The notes: a model not told the origin generated them from the sequence alone. A stretch of DNA of 64,000 nucleotides from Terrimonas ginsenosidimutans (GCF_022012415.1 NZ_JAKLTR010000021.1:42061-106060); one strand, 5' to 3'; counted from the first letter of the stretch, positions 8,591-16,434 are shown. Made by a program: numbers and translations.

Positions 8591-8945
8591 TATTCAACAA
8601 CGGCACCTATTCTTCAAATTTTATTGGACAACGGATAATCGCCCTTTGATCTCGGGGCGAATAATGCGGAGACCTTTCGTTTGTCTCCTGCCGGCAATTT
8701 TCTGCCTCGCCGAACAAACGATGATCAACGCACGCTGCAATTATTTCGCAAGTATTCTGGCACTAACGCAATCGGTAACAGGATTGTTTTCGACAATGGA
8801 ACAAACGTCGGCATCGGTACAACCCATGTCAGTGAACCCGGTTTCAGGCTCGTTGCTGAAACCGGCAAGCGCACACGTAAAGTGAAGCAGCTCGAGCTAC
8901 ATGGGACGACTATGTCTTTGAATCTGACTACAAACCAATGTCGTT
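8585..8945 (+). pseudogene. Remnant of a tail-fibre-like protein C-terminus
   Basis: Conceptual translation in one frame from about 8648 gives DLGANNAETFRLSPAGNF, then FDNGTNVGIGTT and FRLVAETGKR.RKVK. After a frameshift it continues as TWDDYVFESDYKPM. This order (DNG.NVGIGTT, YRLAVEGTIGARKVKV, W.DYVF..DYKL) is the standard C-terminal signature of Bacteroidota tail-fibre-like or chaperone-of-endosialidase-type surface proteins. A second break precedes it at about 8640 (FNNGTYSSNFIG in another frame). No start codon and at least two frameshifts show that it is dead. Confidence 0.6.
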
Positions 8946-8985
8946 TAGTCAAGGATTTTTCCTAAAGTTCATTCGACTGCCGATG
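8935..8985 (+). repeat. IS-end-like repeat, third (partial) copy
   Basis: CCAATGTCGTTTAGTCAAGG followed by a diverged match to the first 45 bp of the repeat (AAAGTTCATTCGAC..GCCGATG). It begins inside the last codons of the tail-fibre remnant. Here the repeat is read through in frame, giving a long but unlikely N-terminal extension for the following lipoprotein gene. Confidence 0.5.
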
Positions 8986-9102
8986 AAAGATGCCCACATT
9001 GGGAATGAAGCTATTGCTGTAAAAAATGGGAAGATAAAGAGGAAATCTGCTTACCTTAGGCTCACTGACATTGCTCCTCACCATCTATTAAAAGTTGCAC
9101 CG

Positions 9103-9525
9103 ATGAAAGTAATTGTTCTGAGCATTTTCCTGCTTTTGTTTGCCATTGCATGCAATCCGGATGTCTCTTCTATGAGTATCAAAATGAACTTCAGCGCTGC
9201 GAATGACAGATCAATTCCTGTTCTTTATTTTGTCAGGGGAAATACTGATTCAACAACCCTCGCTAACGCGGTCGTGCTGCAGGTGAACGGAGACATATTT
9301 GAAGAGGTACATAATATCCTGAAGGCAAAACTTTCTGAACCCACGCTGTACGAAGAACAGGAAAATGTTGTAACAGATGAATCGGGAGAGCCAAGTGCGG
9401 CATACTCAGTCACCGATCCTGCCATGGCGGTTATCGTAATAGACGATATTATTGAATTGTTGCAGGAAAAGAAATACTCATCCGGATTGGTGGAGTTGGA
9501 AAAAGTAAAAGACCTTTTGAAATAG
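9103..9525 (+). CDS. Small lipoprotein of unknown function (140 aa)
   Basis: From the ATG at 9103 the product opens with a signal peptide and lipobox (VLSIFLLLFAIAC), so it should be lipidated and anchored in an envelope membrane. The mature part is acidic with no recognised domain. The frame is open further upstream to 8938, but that extension runs through the repeat and lacks a signal, so 9103 is preferred. It stands at the start of the toxin/immunity island and shares the short motif YFVRG with the lipoprotein at 15950. An envelope immunity protein is plausible but unproven. Confidence 0.6.
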   Translation: MKVIVLSIFLLLFAIACNPDVSSMSIKMNFSAANDRSIPVLYFVRGNTDSTTLANAVVLQVNGDIFEEVHNILKAKLSEPTLYEEQENVVTDESGEPSAAYSVTDPAMAVIVIDDIIELLQEKKYSSGLVELEKVKDLLK

Positions 9526-9539
9526 TGCTGTCTTTCATA

Positions 9540-9743
9540 TATCGAAGCGTACTTTTGTTGATGCGATGCTCAATGTTTCTCTTCTGGATATTAAATTTTC
9601 AGCAGATTCATATATCAGGGCTTAGAAGACGGGTGAAGAAAGGGAAACGTGAATATGCGAAGTTTGAACAGACACTTCCTGAAAGCTTTGAGTTTGAAGA
9701 GATAAGCCTGTTATCTGATGAAACAGGATATCTGAAAATATAG
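9540..9743 (+). pseudogene. Degenerate coding remnant
   Basis: One frame gives a credible C-terminus (REYAKFEQTLPESFEF, EEISLLSDETGYLKI, stop at 9743). The matching upstream part (VDAMLNVSLLDIKF.ADSYIRA) lies in another frame and ends in a stop. This suggests a frameshifted remnant rather than the 72-codon ORF that can be drawn from 9525. The family was not recognised. Confidence 0.35.
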
Positions 9744-9780
9744 GCATTTTTCACTTGTTTCTCAGATTCATATCTGTAAT

Positions 9781-10470
9781 ATGTGCTATAAAGTTGTAGA
9801 TGTAAGTTATATACAAGAGCTTCTAAGGCAAGAAAAGAGAAATTTAAACGATTTCAATCGTCAAATTCCTAATAATCACGTATATGTATATTCACTATCT
9901 TCTGGGAAACAGGCATTATTAGCTGCGGGGTTTGGCAATATTTCTCAAGGACTTCTATTCGATAATGATAGCTGTGTACAACAGTTTGTAGATGCTGATA
10001 GATATCCAATAGATAATCCTTTTCCAACTATTGAGGAAATCTATCAGGAACATATACAAGACATTGATCAGGGTATTCAATATGGAGTCGCATTTCTTTC
10101 TGCAAGGTTTGGGACGAATGACGAGACGACCGATGCCGAGATGCTAAGTAATATACTTCTTAAAGCCAGAGCAAGTAATCTGAAACCAATGAAGCCAGAG
10201 ACTTTCTACGCTGGTTTATTGCTAGGTGAATATGTCAGGCAACAGAAAAAGGGACGATGGCTATTGATAAAAAAATATGGACCATTTAATCCATACTATA
10301 CACCCGCCATGCTACTAAAAGACAACTCTATCATTATTTTGAGGAATATAGTTGGCTCTTTTTTTTCAAATAAATCAATAACGCCAAAAGACTACATGAA
10401 CCTGTTCTTTATTTCAAAACCTACTTTAAAGTTAAACGAAGGGGATTTTGAAGGGAGCATAATAAAATAA
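9781..10470 (+). CDS. Immunity-like protein, family A (229 aa)
   Basis: A soluble, AT-rich gene with no signal peptide. The C-terminal third, GLLLGEYVR, then GRWLLIKKYGPFNPYYTP, then a hydrophobic strand and a KDY-containing tail, is shared in order with the product of 14474-15115 (VVVGEIVR, EWRLNKKYGYNPYFIP) and with a broken copy at 13730-13985. Multiple diverged paralogues beside Rhs tips, without any enzyme motif, is the typical signature of polymorphic-toxin immunity genes; the immunity role is inferred from that context. No cognate toxin is intact next to it. Confidence 0.6.
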   Translation: MCYKVVDVSYIQELLRQEKRNLNDFNRQIPNNHVYVYSLSSGKQALLAAGFGNISQGLLFDNDSCVQQFVDADRYPIDNPFPTIEEIYQEHIQDIDQGIQYGVAFLSARFGTNDETTDAEMLSNILLKARASNLKPMKPETFYAGLLLGEYVRQQKKGRWLLIKKYGPFNPYYTPAMLLKDNSIIILRNIVGSFFSNKSITPKDYMNLFFISKPTLKLNEGDFEGSIIK

Positions 10471-10500
10471 ATAACTCGTTTTGTATCGACACGCTAAATT

Positions 10501-10840
10501 TCACTCCTCCTCCAAATCCTCACTCAACACATAATCCTCCAGCGAACCATCTTCCTCAATCGCTCCAGCCTCCGGCTCTGAGGTGTGGATTCAGATATAT
10601 TACCATTCCAATTATTAGTAAATTAATCTATAATAATTCAAAAAGAAGAAAGATTCGAAAACCATCCGTCCAGAAAGGAATTCACTGGAAATTACTTTAA
10701 GGTAAAAGTAATCAAGGACGAAAACGGTCTACTTTAGTATATGACGGATTGTCTACGGAATGTCTCGTTTTTATCGCTGGCGATGCGTTTTCAACCAGAT
10801 CTTTTTCAGACATTCATTTCATTAGGAACAGTACTGACTC
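10501..10840 (+). repeat. Island repeat, copy A (340 bp)
   Basis: Nearly identical to 14011-14357; part of it recurs at 11936-12016. The first 85 bp, read on the minus strand, encode the last 28 or so codons of the acidic microprotein gene that is intact at 15196-15366 (GSLEDYVLSEDL). The rest encodes, with a frameshift and stop in this copy, a segment ending YDGLSTECLV.IAG. Between 10841 and 10987 there are only short out-of-frame pieces (RLGNKNLFSKIFYKRP then stop). Confidence 0.75.
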
Positions 10841-10987
10841 CGTAATTGCTATCAGGCTTGGTAATAAAAATCTGTTCTCAAAAATCTTTTATAAGAGACC
10901 TTAATTTTCTATCAGTTAAAAAAATAGAACCTTGCCCAGGAATCAAGCAATTAGTTAAGCTTGTTACCTCTTGCGAAGGAGAATTTA

Positions 10988-11314
10988 ATGACAGGAATTA
11001 GAAGCGGCTATGATTCTAGAAAATCAACAATAGAGGAGTATTCTAATGAGGGCTGGCGTTGGTTTGAGTATGTAAGAAGAAAGGCTCTGAAAGTTATTGA
11101 TAACCAAATTGCTCCTGGCCTTTCTGGAAAGATGAAGAAGATTTTTGATATATTTAGGCCGCTGGCGGGTGAATTGTTTTGGTCTGCAAGGCTTAGCGGC
11201 GGGGATCCAGTCGGAAAACTTTCACTTTATTCTAAAGGACTTTATATTAATAGTTTTATGTTGCCAATTTATTTAATCTACGCTGGAGCAAGTTTCGACT
11301 TTACAAGACAATGA
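10988..11314 (+). CDS. Hypothetical protein, possible toxin or immunity protein (108 aa)
   Basis: The ATG at 10988 has a clear AGGAG ribosome site 7 nt upstream, rare in this genome, so it is preferred to the TTG at 10961. The product begins MTGIRSGYDSRKSTIEEYSN; the middle is basic and amphipathic and the C-terminus contains a hydrophobic helix (LPIYLIYAGASFDF). No family was recognised. Its stop overlaps the start of the next gene (ATGA), so the two are translationally coupled, the usual layout of toxin/immunity pairs. Confidence 0.5.
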   Translation: MTGIRSGYDSRKSTIEEYSNEGWRWFEYVRRKALKVIDNQIAPGLSGKMKKIFDIFRPLAGELFWSARLSGGDPVGKLSLYSKGLYINSFMLPIYLIYAGASFDFTRQ

Positions 11315-11835
11315 ATAAAAAAACTGTACTTATATTAATATTGCTATTAGGGTTAGGTAGTGTTTTTTATTTTATACTTGAAATTCCTTTTAGTACCTCT
11401 TTAAGAGTATTTGTTAGACGACACTACTTCATACTGGGAGTTATCATAACCATAATAATTTTTGTCGGGATATTGGCATGCACTAAACCTAAGAAAGCAT
11501 TCTTGATAATAGCATTGCTAATTATTTTCAGCATAGTTATTTTCGATGTTCATTTCACGGCTCGGTTCTATCGTCATTATTCAGCGAAAATCGTGGAAAA
11601 TATTAGACATAACATTGATCTCGTGAAAATAGAAAATCCAAGTATTTTCTTTTGTACGACGCAGTATCAAATAGTTAAACAGGGGCGTTTATTTTCCGAA
11701 GTGTTATTAAATATAGGATGCAACAATTACAAAATTTTGCCATCGACGGAGAATCAAGTGAAGGTTGTTATAGAAAATAAACCATTTTTTGAATCAGGGA
11801 AACTAAGGTATGATACAATAACAGTTATACCTTAG
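11311..11835 (+). CDS. Hypothetical membrane protein (174 aa), coupled to the gene at 10988
   Basis: Three strongly hydrophobic N-terminal segments (about residues 5-25, 38-57 and 63-81) predict an inner-membrane protein with a C-terminal soluble domain of about 90 residues. It overlaps the upstream gene by 4 bases. Multi-pass proteins of this size next to Rhs fragments are often immunity proteins against membrane-acting toxins; here that is inference from position only. Confidence 0.55.
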   Translation: MNKKTVLILILLLGLGSVFYFILEIPFSTSLRVFVRRHYFILGVIITIIIFVGILACTKPKKAFLIIALLIIFSIVIFDVHFTARFYRHYSAKIVENIRHNIDLVKIENPSIFFCTTQYQIVKQGRLFSEVLLNIGCNNYKILPSTENQVKVVIENKPFFESGKLRYDTITVIP

Positions 11836-11935
11836 TTAAAGTAGATGCCTGGCACATTAAATGAATAATCTACGAAGCCGCGTTGAGCAAGAGACGTCAT
11901 AGAACAGATAGAGTTGGTTACCGATCTGGCTTCCG

Positions 11936-12016
11936 TTCCAATTATTAGTAAATTAATCTATAGTAATTCAAAAAGAAGAAAGATTCGAAAACCATTCGTC
12001 CAGTAAAGAATTCACT
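11936..12016 (+). repeat. Island repeat, partial copy C
   Basis: About 80 bp matching the middle of copies A and B (from TTCCAATTATTAGTAAATTA to the GTCCAGTAAAGAATTCACT end). In this copy one frame continues from unique upstream codons as DLASVPIISKLIYSNSKR and ends KPFVQ-stop. This suggests that the repeat core began as the 3' end of a coding sequence. Confidence 0.65.
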
Positions 12017-12022
12017 TAATGA

Positions 12023-12349
12023 GGCAACGCAAAAACTGGAGTTCTTCGACTGAAAAGGAGCACTGGGCATAATCCCAGGTTATAAATATGCATTTGCCGA
12101 AGGCCCTGTTTTTGATCTAAGGACTCAAACACAAGGGTGGGGAGATCGAACCGGACAAATAGTGTCCAGAGAGATGATGGGCGTGTTGGCCCTTACATCT
12201 ATGCAGAAAGATATGCTAAGAATGCAAAAGGCTTTTCTGCAATGAAATCCCGATTTCGTCATGCCGGAAAAAAATACTGCGACTATCTCTGCGGTGCCTA
12301 AACCTCCGCCGTTAACAAAGGATCAGATCCTGATGATGCAGATCGCTAA
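12023..12349 (+). pseudogene. Degenerate coding remnant upstream of an Rhs tip
   Basis: A single frame encodes GIIPGYKYAFAEGPVFDL, then GWGDRTGQIVSREMMGVL, then MQKAFLQ, with in-frame TGA at about 12053 and 12243, and continues as MPEKNTATISAVPKPPPL. The Rhs-like frame takes over after 12350. The in-frame stops indicate decay. Family not recognised. Confidence 0.4.
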
Positions 12350-12904
12350 CGCCGCAAGAAAGAATGTTACGGTTATTCAGGAATCCGAAGAGATGGTGAA
12401 AGGCCCGGTAAACGATTTCGTTATTACGATGAAAGCGATGGGGCAGGAATTGGAGGGTATGAAAAGTCCGAAATAACAGATCTTTTTGGAGAAAGAGTTG
12501 AATATGATAAAAGAATTTCGGCCGGTTTGAATATACTTAGTCTTCCTACAATGTTTGTAAATCCGGAATTGAGGGTTGCCGAGGCAATAGCTACAGAAAC
12601 TGCTGCCGTTACCAAAGCGGGGTATACCAATGCAGAATTGGTTCAACGACCAGCAACATTTGTAGATTCGTACGTGCCTGCTGGTAAGAATGCCGGAGCG
12701 ACTGGGACACTCAAACATGAAGCGGCTACTAAATGCCTGAGAAGGTATCAAAAATTTTATGGTGATCGAGGATTAGATTTTAAAGTTAGAAGAGGTGACA
12801 CTATCTTAGATGTATTAGATAACACCAATAGTGTTATCTATGATTGGAAGTTTGGGTATCAAGGTGGAAAACAATTCAGGAACTCAATAGTTCTGCTCAG
12901 ATGA
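12350..12904 (+). pseudogene. Orphan Rhs tip with PD-(D/E)xK-like nuclease domain
   Basis: The frame is open from a TAA at 12347 and has no ATG near its start. It opens with an Rhs-core-like stretch (ECYGYSGIRRDGER, then RFRYYDESDGAG), followed by a hydrophobic linker and a C-terminal domain with GTLKHEAATKCLRRYQKFYG, RGDTILDVLDNTNSVI and YDWKFG. The D..(10-12 residues)..DxK spacing is that of PD-(D/E)xK endonucleases, and similar tips (LDV.d.tn.iyDwKFG) occur in Rhs proteins. It lacks the long YD-repeat N-terminus needed for export. In the other frame after 12870, QELNSSAQMIRYRAGVW looks like a continuation, so a frameshift near the end is possible. Confidence 0.6.
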
Positions 12905-12951
12905 TTAGATATCGGGCAGGTGTGTGGGTTACCTACGGAAATAATACGACC

Positions 12952-13638
12952 ATGAGTATTGAAAACAGAGTAAAAAAAGAGATTGCAAAAAAATGGGTAA
13001 CGGAATTTCCTGAGCTTAAAATATTTGCTCAAAATAAGTTATATAAGGTCGTAGGACCGTTTGTCGGTGGGGTAGAGATTTTTAAGCAACCAGGATCTGA
13101 CGATTACAGACCTTATATAGCATGGTATCCTCTTTGGAAAAGTGATATAAAGGAATGCTTTAAAGAAGAAGCAATTTTACAAGAGGTAAGGAACTCAAAG
13201 GGAATTCTATGCGATATTCCTTTTGAAGAGAATGATAAATATTTTGCCGATGTCGCTGATAAAGTAAAACAGATACCGAGTTCTCTTTTATTCGGAAACG
13301 TATTTCTTTCAAACGTTTTTGAGTTAATTGACCGCCAGTTTTCCCATACCTTGGTTAAGTCTAGTCCGGTAGAACAAGCAAAGTTATTACAAGTAAAGCT
13401 TTTCAGTGCCTTATATGTCAACGGCATAAGCGCCGTCGAAAATGTCTTTGAGGAGGTAATTAAAGCTTCTCTTAACTGGCGCCTTGATTTATTTGAGTGG
13501 AAATATGGAAAACTGGATGATTGGTTGCAAAAGTTAAAAGAAGTTCAATTAAGTCGCGATGAAATTATGCACAGAATAAGAATTAATAAGGAAGACAAGA
13601 TAATCAGGCAACTTAATTCATTCGAGTTAATCGGATAA
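12952..13638 (+). CDS. Probable immunity protein for the nuclease tip (228 aa)
   Basis: Starts at ATG 12952 (MSIENRVKKEIAKKW), 47 bp after the nuclease-tip frame; the frame is also open upstream to 12844, but that part overlaps the toxin. The product is soluble and rich in charged and aromatic residues, with no signal peptide or enzyme motif. Its position immediately downstream of an Rhs toxin tip is the standard place for the cognate immunity gene. The family was not recognised, so the role is inferred from position. Confidence 0.6.
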   Translation: MSIENRVKKEIAKKWVTEFPELKIFAQNKLYKVVGPFVGGVEIFKQPGSDDYRPYIAWYPLWKSDIKECFKEEAILQEVRNSKGILCDIPFEENDKYFADVADKVKQIPSSLLFGNVFLSNVFELIDRQFSHTLVKSSPVEQAKLLQVKLFSALYVNGISAVENVFEEVIKASLNWRLDLFEWKYGKLDDWLQKLKEVQLSRDEIMHRIRINKEDKIIRQLNSFELIG

Positions 13639-13729
13639 TTTTAAATCTAGTCATGACGGCTATGACTCTTGCTTAAATTAAAAGCACACTTTAGAAGAAA
13701 TATTGCCCCTAAATAGGTTAATCGTATTC

Positions 13730-13985
13730 TAGTTTATTGTGATGGGAATATGTAAGGCAGAACAAAAGATAATGGCTATTGATAAAAAATAGAAATCGTT
13801 TAATCTATCCCATACACCTGCCATCTTGCCAGACAAACAATTCTATCATTGTTTTGAGGAGTATAAGTCAGTTTTTTTTTCAAATAATCAATATCGATAA
13901 AAGAATCAGTCTGTTTTTCATTTCAAAGCTTCCTTATAAAACTAAATGAAGGAAATTTGAAGTAAAGGAATATAATAAATCAGGA
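13730..13985 (+). pseudogene. Decayed copy of immunity-like family A gene
   Basis: Aligns with about 10220-10470, the 3' end of the family A gene: TTATTG..GAATATGT.AGGCA, ATGGCTATTGATAAAAAA, CCCATACACCTGCCAT, then CAATTCTATCATT and TTTTGAGGA. Several indels and stops destroy the frame. It lies directly before repeat copy B, as the intact gene lies before copy A, so gene end and repeat were duplicated together. The interval 13639-13729 holds nothing recognisable. Confidence 0.7.
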
Positions 13986-14010
13986 TCGCCTTTTGCATTA
14001 ATACAATCAT

Positions 14011-14357
14011 TCACTCCTCCTCCCAATCCAACTCCTCGCTCAACACATAATCCTCCAGCGAACCATCTTCCTCAATCGCTCCATCCTCCGGCTCTGAGGT
14101 GTGGATTCAGATATATTACCATTCCAATTATTAGTAAATTAATCTATAGTAATTCAAAAAGAAGAAAGATTCGAAAACCATCCGTCCAGTAAGGAATTCA
14201 CTGGAAATTACTTTAGGGTAAAAGTAGTCAAGGACGAAGACGTTCTACTTTTAGTATATGACGGATTGTCTACGGAATGTCTCGTTTCTATCGCTGGCAA
14301 TGCTTTTTCAACCAGATCTTTTTCAGACATCCATTTCATTAGGAACAGTACTGACTC
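14011..14357 (+). repeat. Island repeat, copy B (347 bp)
   Basis: Full-length counterpart of 10501-10840. The minus strand of its first 95 bp encodes the C-terminus of the acidic microprotein (GSLEDYVLSEELDWEEE). On the plus strand, unlike copy A, the frame GNYFRVKVVKDEDVLL, VYDGLSTECLVSIAG is uninterrupted and runs on into unique sequence to a stop near 14426. It again stands between a family A immunity end and the next cassette. Between 14358 and 14473 nothing else was recognised. Confidence 0.75.
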
Positions 14358-14473
14358 AGAGAAGACCTGTGCTTCGCAACTTCTGGACAATGTATTATTA
14401 TTCAGAAGCATCAACATTAAGTTTTAATTTCATGATAATATTCTTTTGCTATTGCTCGGTAAATATTTTAACT

Positions 14474-15115
14474 ATGTTGACGAATTATGAAATTATGTCT
14501 GTTGAAACAATGTTTAAGGACATTGATGATATTAATAATCAGTTTATTGAACAGGACAGTACGACGTTGGCAACGATATACAGGGGTAATTCTGGAATTT
14601 ACTACCTAATGCCAGCTGTTGGACCGTACGGAATTAAGGCCCGAAAAGAAGTTCTGGATTCAATCCTTGAAAGTGGTGTAATCCCAATCGAAGAGAACCC
14701 TCCAAATCCATTCGTGAAAGCGAAAAATGAATTAAAGAAAATCGATGAAAACATACAGTTCTATTTATCCGAGCTAAATAGTAAATTGGATCTTGCGATT
14801 ACAATGGAACTACTAGCCGACGAATCGTTTTATTCAATTATCAATACTAAGGTTAATGCATTAGATGGAGAAGACTCATATAGAACGCTTTTCATTCCTC
14901 TTGGCGTTGTAGTGGGGGAAATTGTTCGAATTCGCGAAAATGGTGAGTGGAGACTCAATAAAAAATATGGATACAACCCATATTTTATACCCTATATTAC
15001 AAATGGTAAAGGTTACTTCCTTCCTTGGACTAAACTGGCGGACATGTTACTGGAAAAAAAATTTGATATTAAAAAATACTTCAAAGAAATAACCAAACAG
15101 AAGTCTTTCTTTTAA
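14474..15115 (+). CDS. Immunity-like protein, family A paralogue (213 aa)
   Basis: The frame is open from 14258, but its first 30 or so codons lie in repeat B in a non-coding frame, so the ATG at 14474 (MLTNYEIMSVETMF) is preferred; 14495 is an alternative. The product is soluble. The C-terminal third, PLGVVVGEIVRIREN, EWRLNKKYGYNPYFIP, then GYFLPWTKLADMLLEKK, is homologous by eye to the protein of 9781-10470 and to the fragment at 15819-15939. An immunity role is inferred from paralogy and Rhs context. Confidence 0.6.
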   Translation: MLTNYEIMSVETMFKDIDDINNQFIEQDSTTLATIYRGNSGIYYLMPAVGPYGIKARKEVLDSILESGVIPIEENPPNPFVKAKNELKKIDENIQFYLSELNSKLDLAITMELLADESFYSIINTKVNALDGEDSYRTLFIPLGVVVGEIVRIRENGEWRLNKKYGYNPYFIPYITNGKGYFLPWTKLADMLLEKKFDIKKYFKEITKQKSFF

Positions 15116-15195
15116 TTTGGAGAACGTAAATAGATGTTAAAGTGCGTTAAACCGGATATTGACACACTTATAAACGTCTAATATATTATTCCCTC

Positions 15196-15366
15196 TCACT
15201 CTTCCTCCTCCCAATCCAGATCCTCACTCAACACATAATCCTCCAAAGATCCCTCCTCCTCAATCGCTCCATCCTCCGGTTCTGAATGCTGCTTCAGCGG
15301 CAGATAAGCTGTAAATAGTACAGGAGATTCAGTGAATTGGCGGGCGGCGATTTTAGTGTTAGTCAT
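15196..15366 (-). CDS. Acidic microprotein (56 aa), intact copy
   Basis: From the ATG at 15366 (MTNTKIAARQFTESP) to the stop at 15196 the product is 56 residues, with an extremely acidic C-terminus (EPEDGAIEEEGSLEDYVL, then a final run of Glu). The C-terminal half is repeated on the minus strand in island repeats A and B, with substitutions that keep the frame and chemistry (Glu for Asp), so it is likely a real coding sequence. It is transcribed against the surrounding cassettes. Function unknown. From 15367 to 15665 no gene is seen. Confidence 0.5.
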   Translation of the reverse strand: MTNTKIAARQFTESPVLFTAYLPLKQHSEPEDGAIEEEGSLEDYVLSEDLDWEEEE

Positions 15367-15665
15367 AAGAAGAGTTTGTATTAGGAAATGGTATAAAAAT
15401 CTTATCATAAACCGGTCCAGCCTGACCGGCTGTAACTGAATAAACCGTTCAAATAATTCAAAAACAGCAAAGTGAATTCCCGGTTCATCTTTTCCACATT
15501 TTCAATGGAAGATGACCAGCCATATTAATTGGGCTTTTTTTCCTCGCATGTCTTTTTTGTTACACATATAATGGAGATGAGGTGGCAATAGTGTAGTCGT
15601 AATCGATATGGCTCAGACAGTCTGGTAAGTAGATTTTTCTGACGGGTGTAAGTATTTGATATTAA

Positions 15666-15818
15666 ATGTATGATCCTCAACTTGGAAGATGGACTGGAGT
15701 GGATCCGTATGATGAATTTGCAAGTGGATATGTGGGGATGGGGAATAACCCCGTTAATAATACTGATCCAAATGGAGGAAGCATTTTTTCTGCAGGCAGC
15801 TTGTGTTTCACTTTCTAA
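15666..15818 (+). pseudogene. Orphan Rhs core fragment
   Basis: Reads MYDPQLGRWTGVDPYDE, then YVGMGNNPVNNTDPNGG, the hyperconserved end of the Rhs/YD-repeat core where the variable toxin tip begins. A TAA lies immediately before the ATG, and after GGSIFSAGSL the frame ends at 15818, so both the repeat shell and the toxin are missing. It is a displaced tip that has lost its toxin domain. Confidence 0.75.
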
Positions 15819-15939
15819 GGGCCGTAAGTGGTATCTGCCATATACAAAAGGAATCAGGGCTATGTGGTATCTTCAGCACAAAAAAGGATACAAGCCATTT
15901 GTAACATTGTACCAAAGACAGTTTGACTTCAGTTTTTAA
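15819..15939 (+). pseudogene. C-terminal fragment of an immunity-like family A gene
   Basis: The frame reads GRKWYLPYTKGIRAMWYLQ, then GYKPFVTLYQRQFDFSF and stop. It aligns with the C-terminus of the 14474-15115 product (GYFLPWTKLADMLLEKK, then KKYFKEITKQKSFF). It follows the Rhs core fragment directly, so a deletion appears to have removed the toxin domain and the immunity N-terminus. Confidence 0.5.
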
Positions 15940-15949
15940 AATTACCTAT

Positions 15950-16429
15950 ATGAATGATCGGGCAAAAAAAAAATCAATACTTGTCTATTCACTAGTAACA
16001 TTGAGCATTTTTGCGTGCGCGCCCAAAAAGATAAATGATATAAAAATTATTCCTCTACATCCATATGTTGATTCTTTGCCACCGGAGGCGACAAATAATA
16101 AACTTGGCAAAGATTACGGCGTAAGTTACTTTTTTGTGAGAGGAGAGTCTTCGCTTAAAGACCCTGTGTCTGCTAAAATTGACTCTTTCGTTTTACAATA
16201 TTTTCAAGATAATAAGTCGCGAATTGCCCAATTTGACAGATACGAAATAAGAGTTTTTAAAGAAACTAAAGTATTAAACGAAAAATTTCGTGAAAAGATC
16301 GATGGTCTTTACGGAGATATACTTGATTATCATTTGAATGATTTGCTACTTGTATATATTTGGCGACTCGGAGATAAATTTGAGAAGCAATATTATTCGA
16401 ATGGTGAGGTCGCAGCACCGCTTAAATAG
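15950..16429 (+). CDS. Small lipoprotein of unknown function (159 aa)
   Basis: Starts at ATG 15950 after an in-frame upstream extension (15923) that overlaps the previous frame. A basic N-terminus and the hydrophobic stretch VYSLVTLSIFAC form a lipoprotein signal with the lipobox cysteine. The mature part contains YFFVRGESS, echoing YFVRG in the lipoprotein at 9103, and many charged residues. No family was recognised. As the last gene of the AT-rich toxin/immunity island, it may be an envelope immunity protein (inference). Confidence 0.6.
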   Translation: MNDRAKKKSILVYSLVTLSIFACAPKKINDIKIIPLHPYVDSLPPEATNNKLGKDYGVSYFFVRGESSLKDPVSAKIDSFVLQYFQDNKSRIAQFDRYEIRVFKETKVLNEKFREKIDGLYGDILDYHLNDLLLVYIWRLGDKFEKQYYSNGEVAAPLK

Positions 16430-16434
16430 ACTTC

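Noticed and set aside
8544..8885. 113-codon plus-strand ORF through the fibre remnant
   Set aside because: Wrong frame relative to the NVGIGTT signature frame.
9525..9743. 72-codon ORF beginning at a GTG inside the previous stop
   Set aside because: Only the last half looks like protein; recorded as a frameshifted remnant.
12261..12476. 71-codon ORF starting MPEKNTATIS
   Set aside because: Its second half overlaps the Rhs-like frame from 12350 in another frame; only the first part may be a remnant, recorded in the degenerate region 12023-12349.
15670..15939. 89-codon ORF starting MILNLEDG
   Set aside because: Its first half is out of frame with the clear Rhs core motif at 15666; only its end, recorded separately, resembles an immunity C-terminus.
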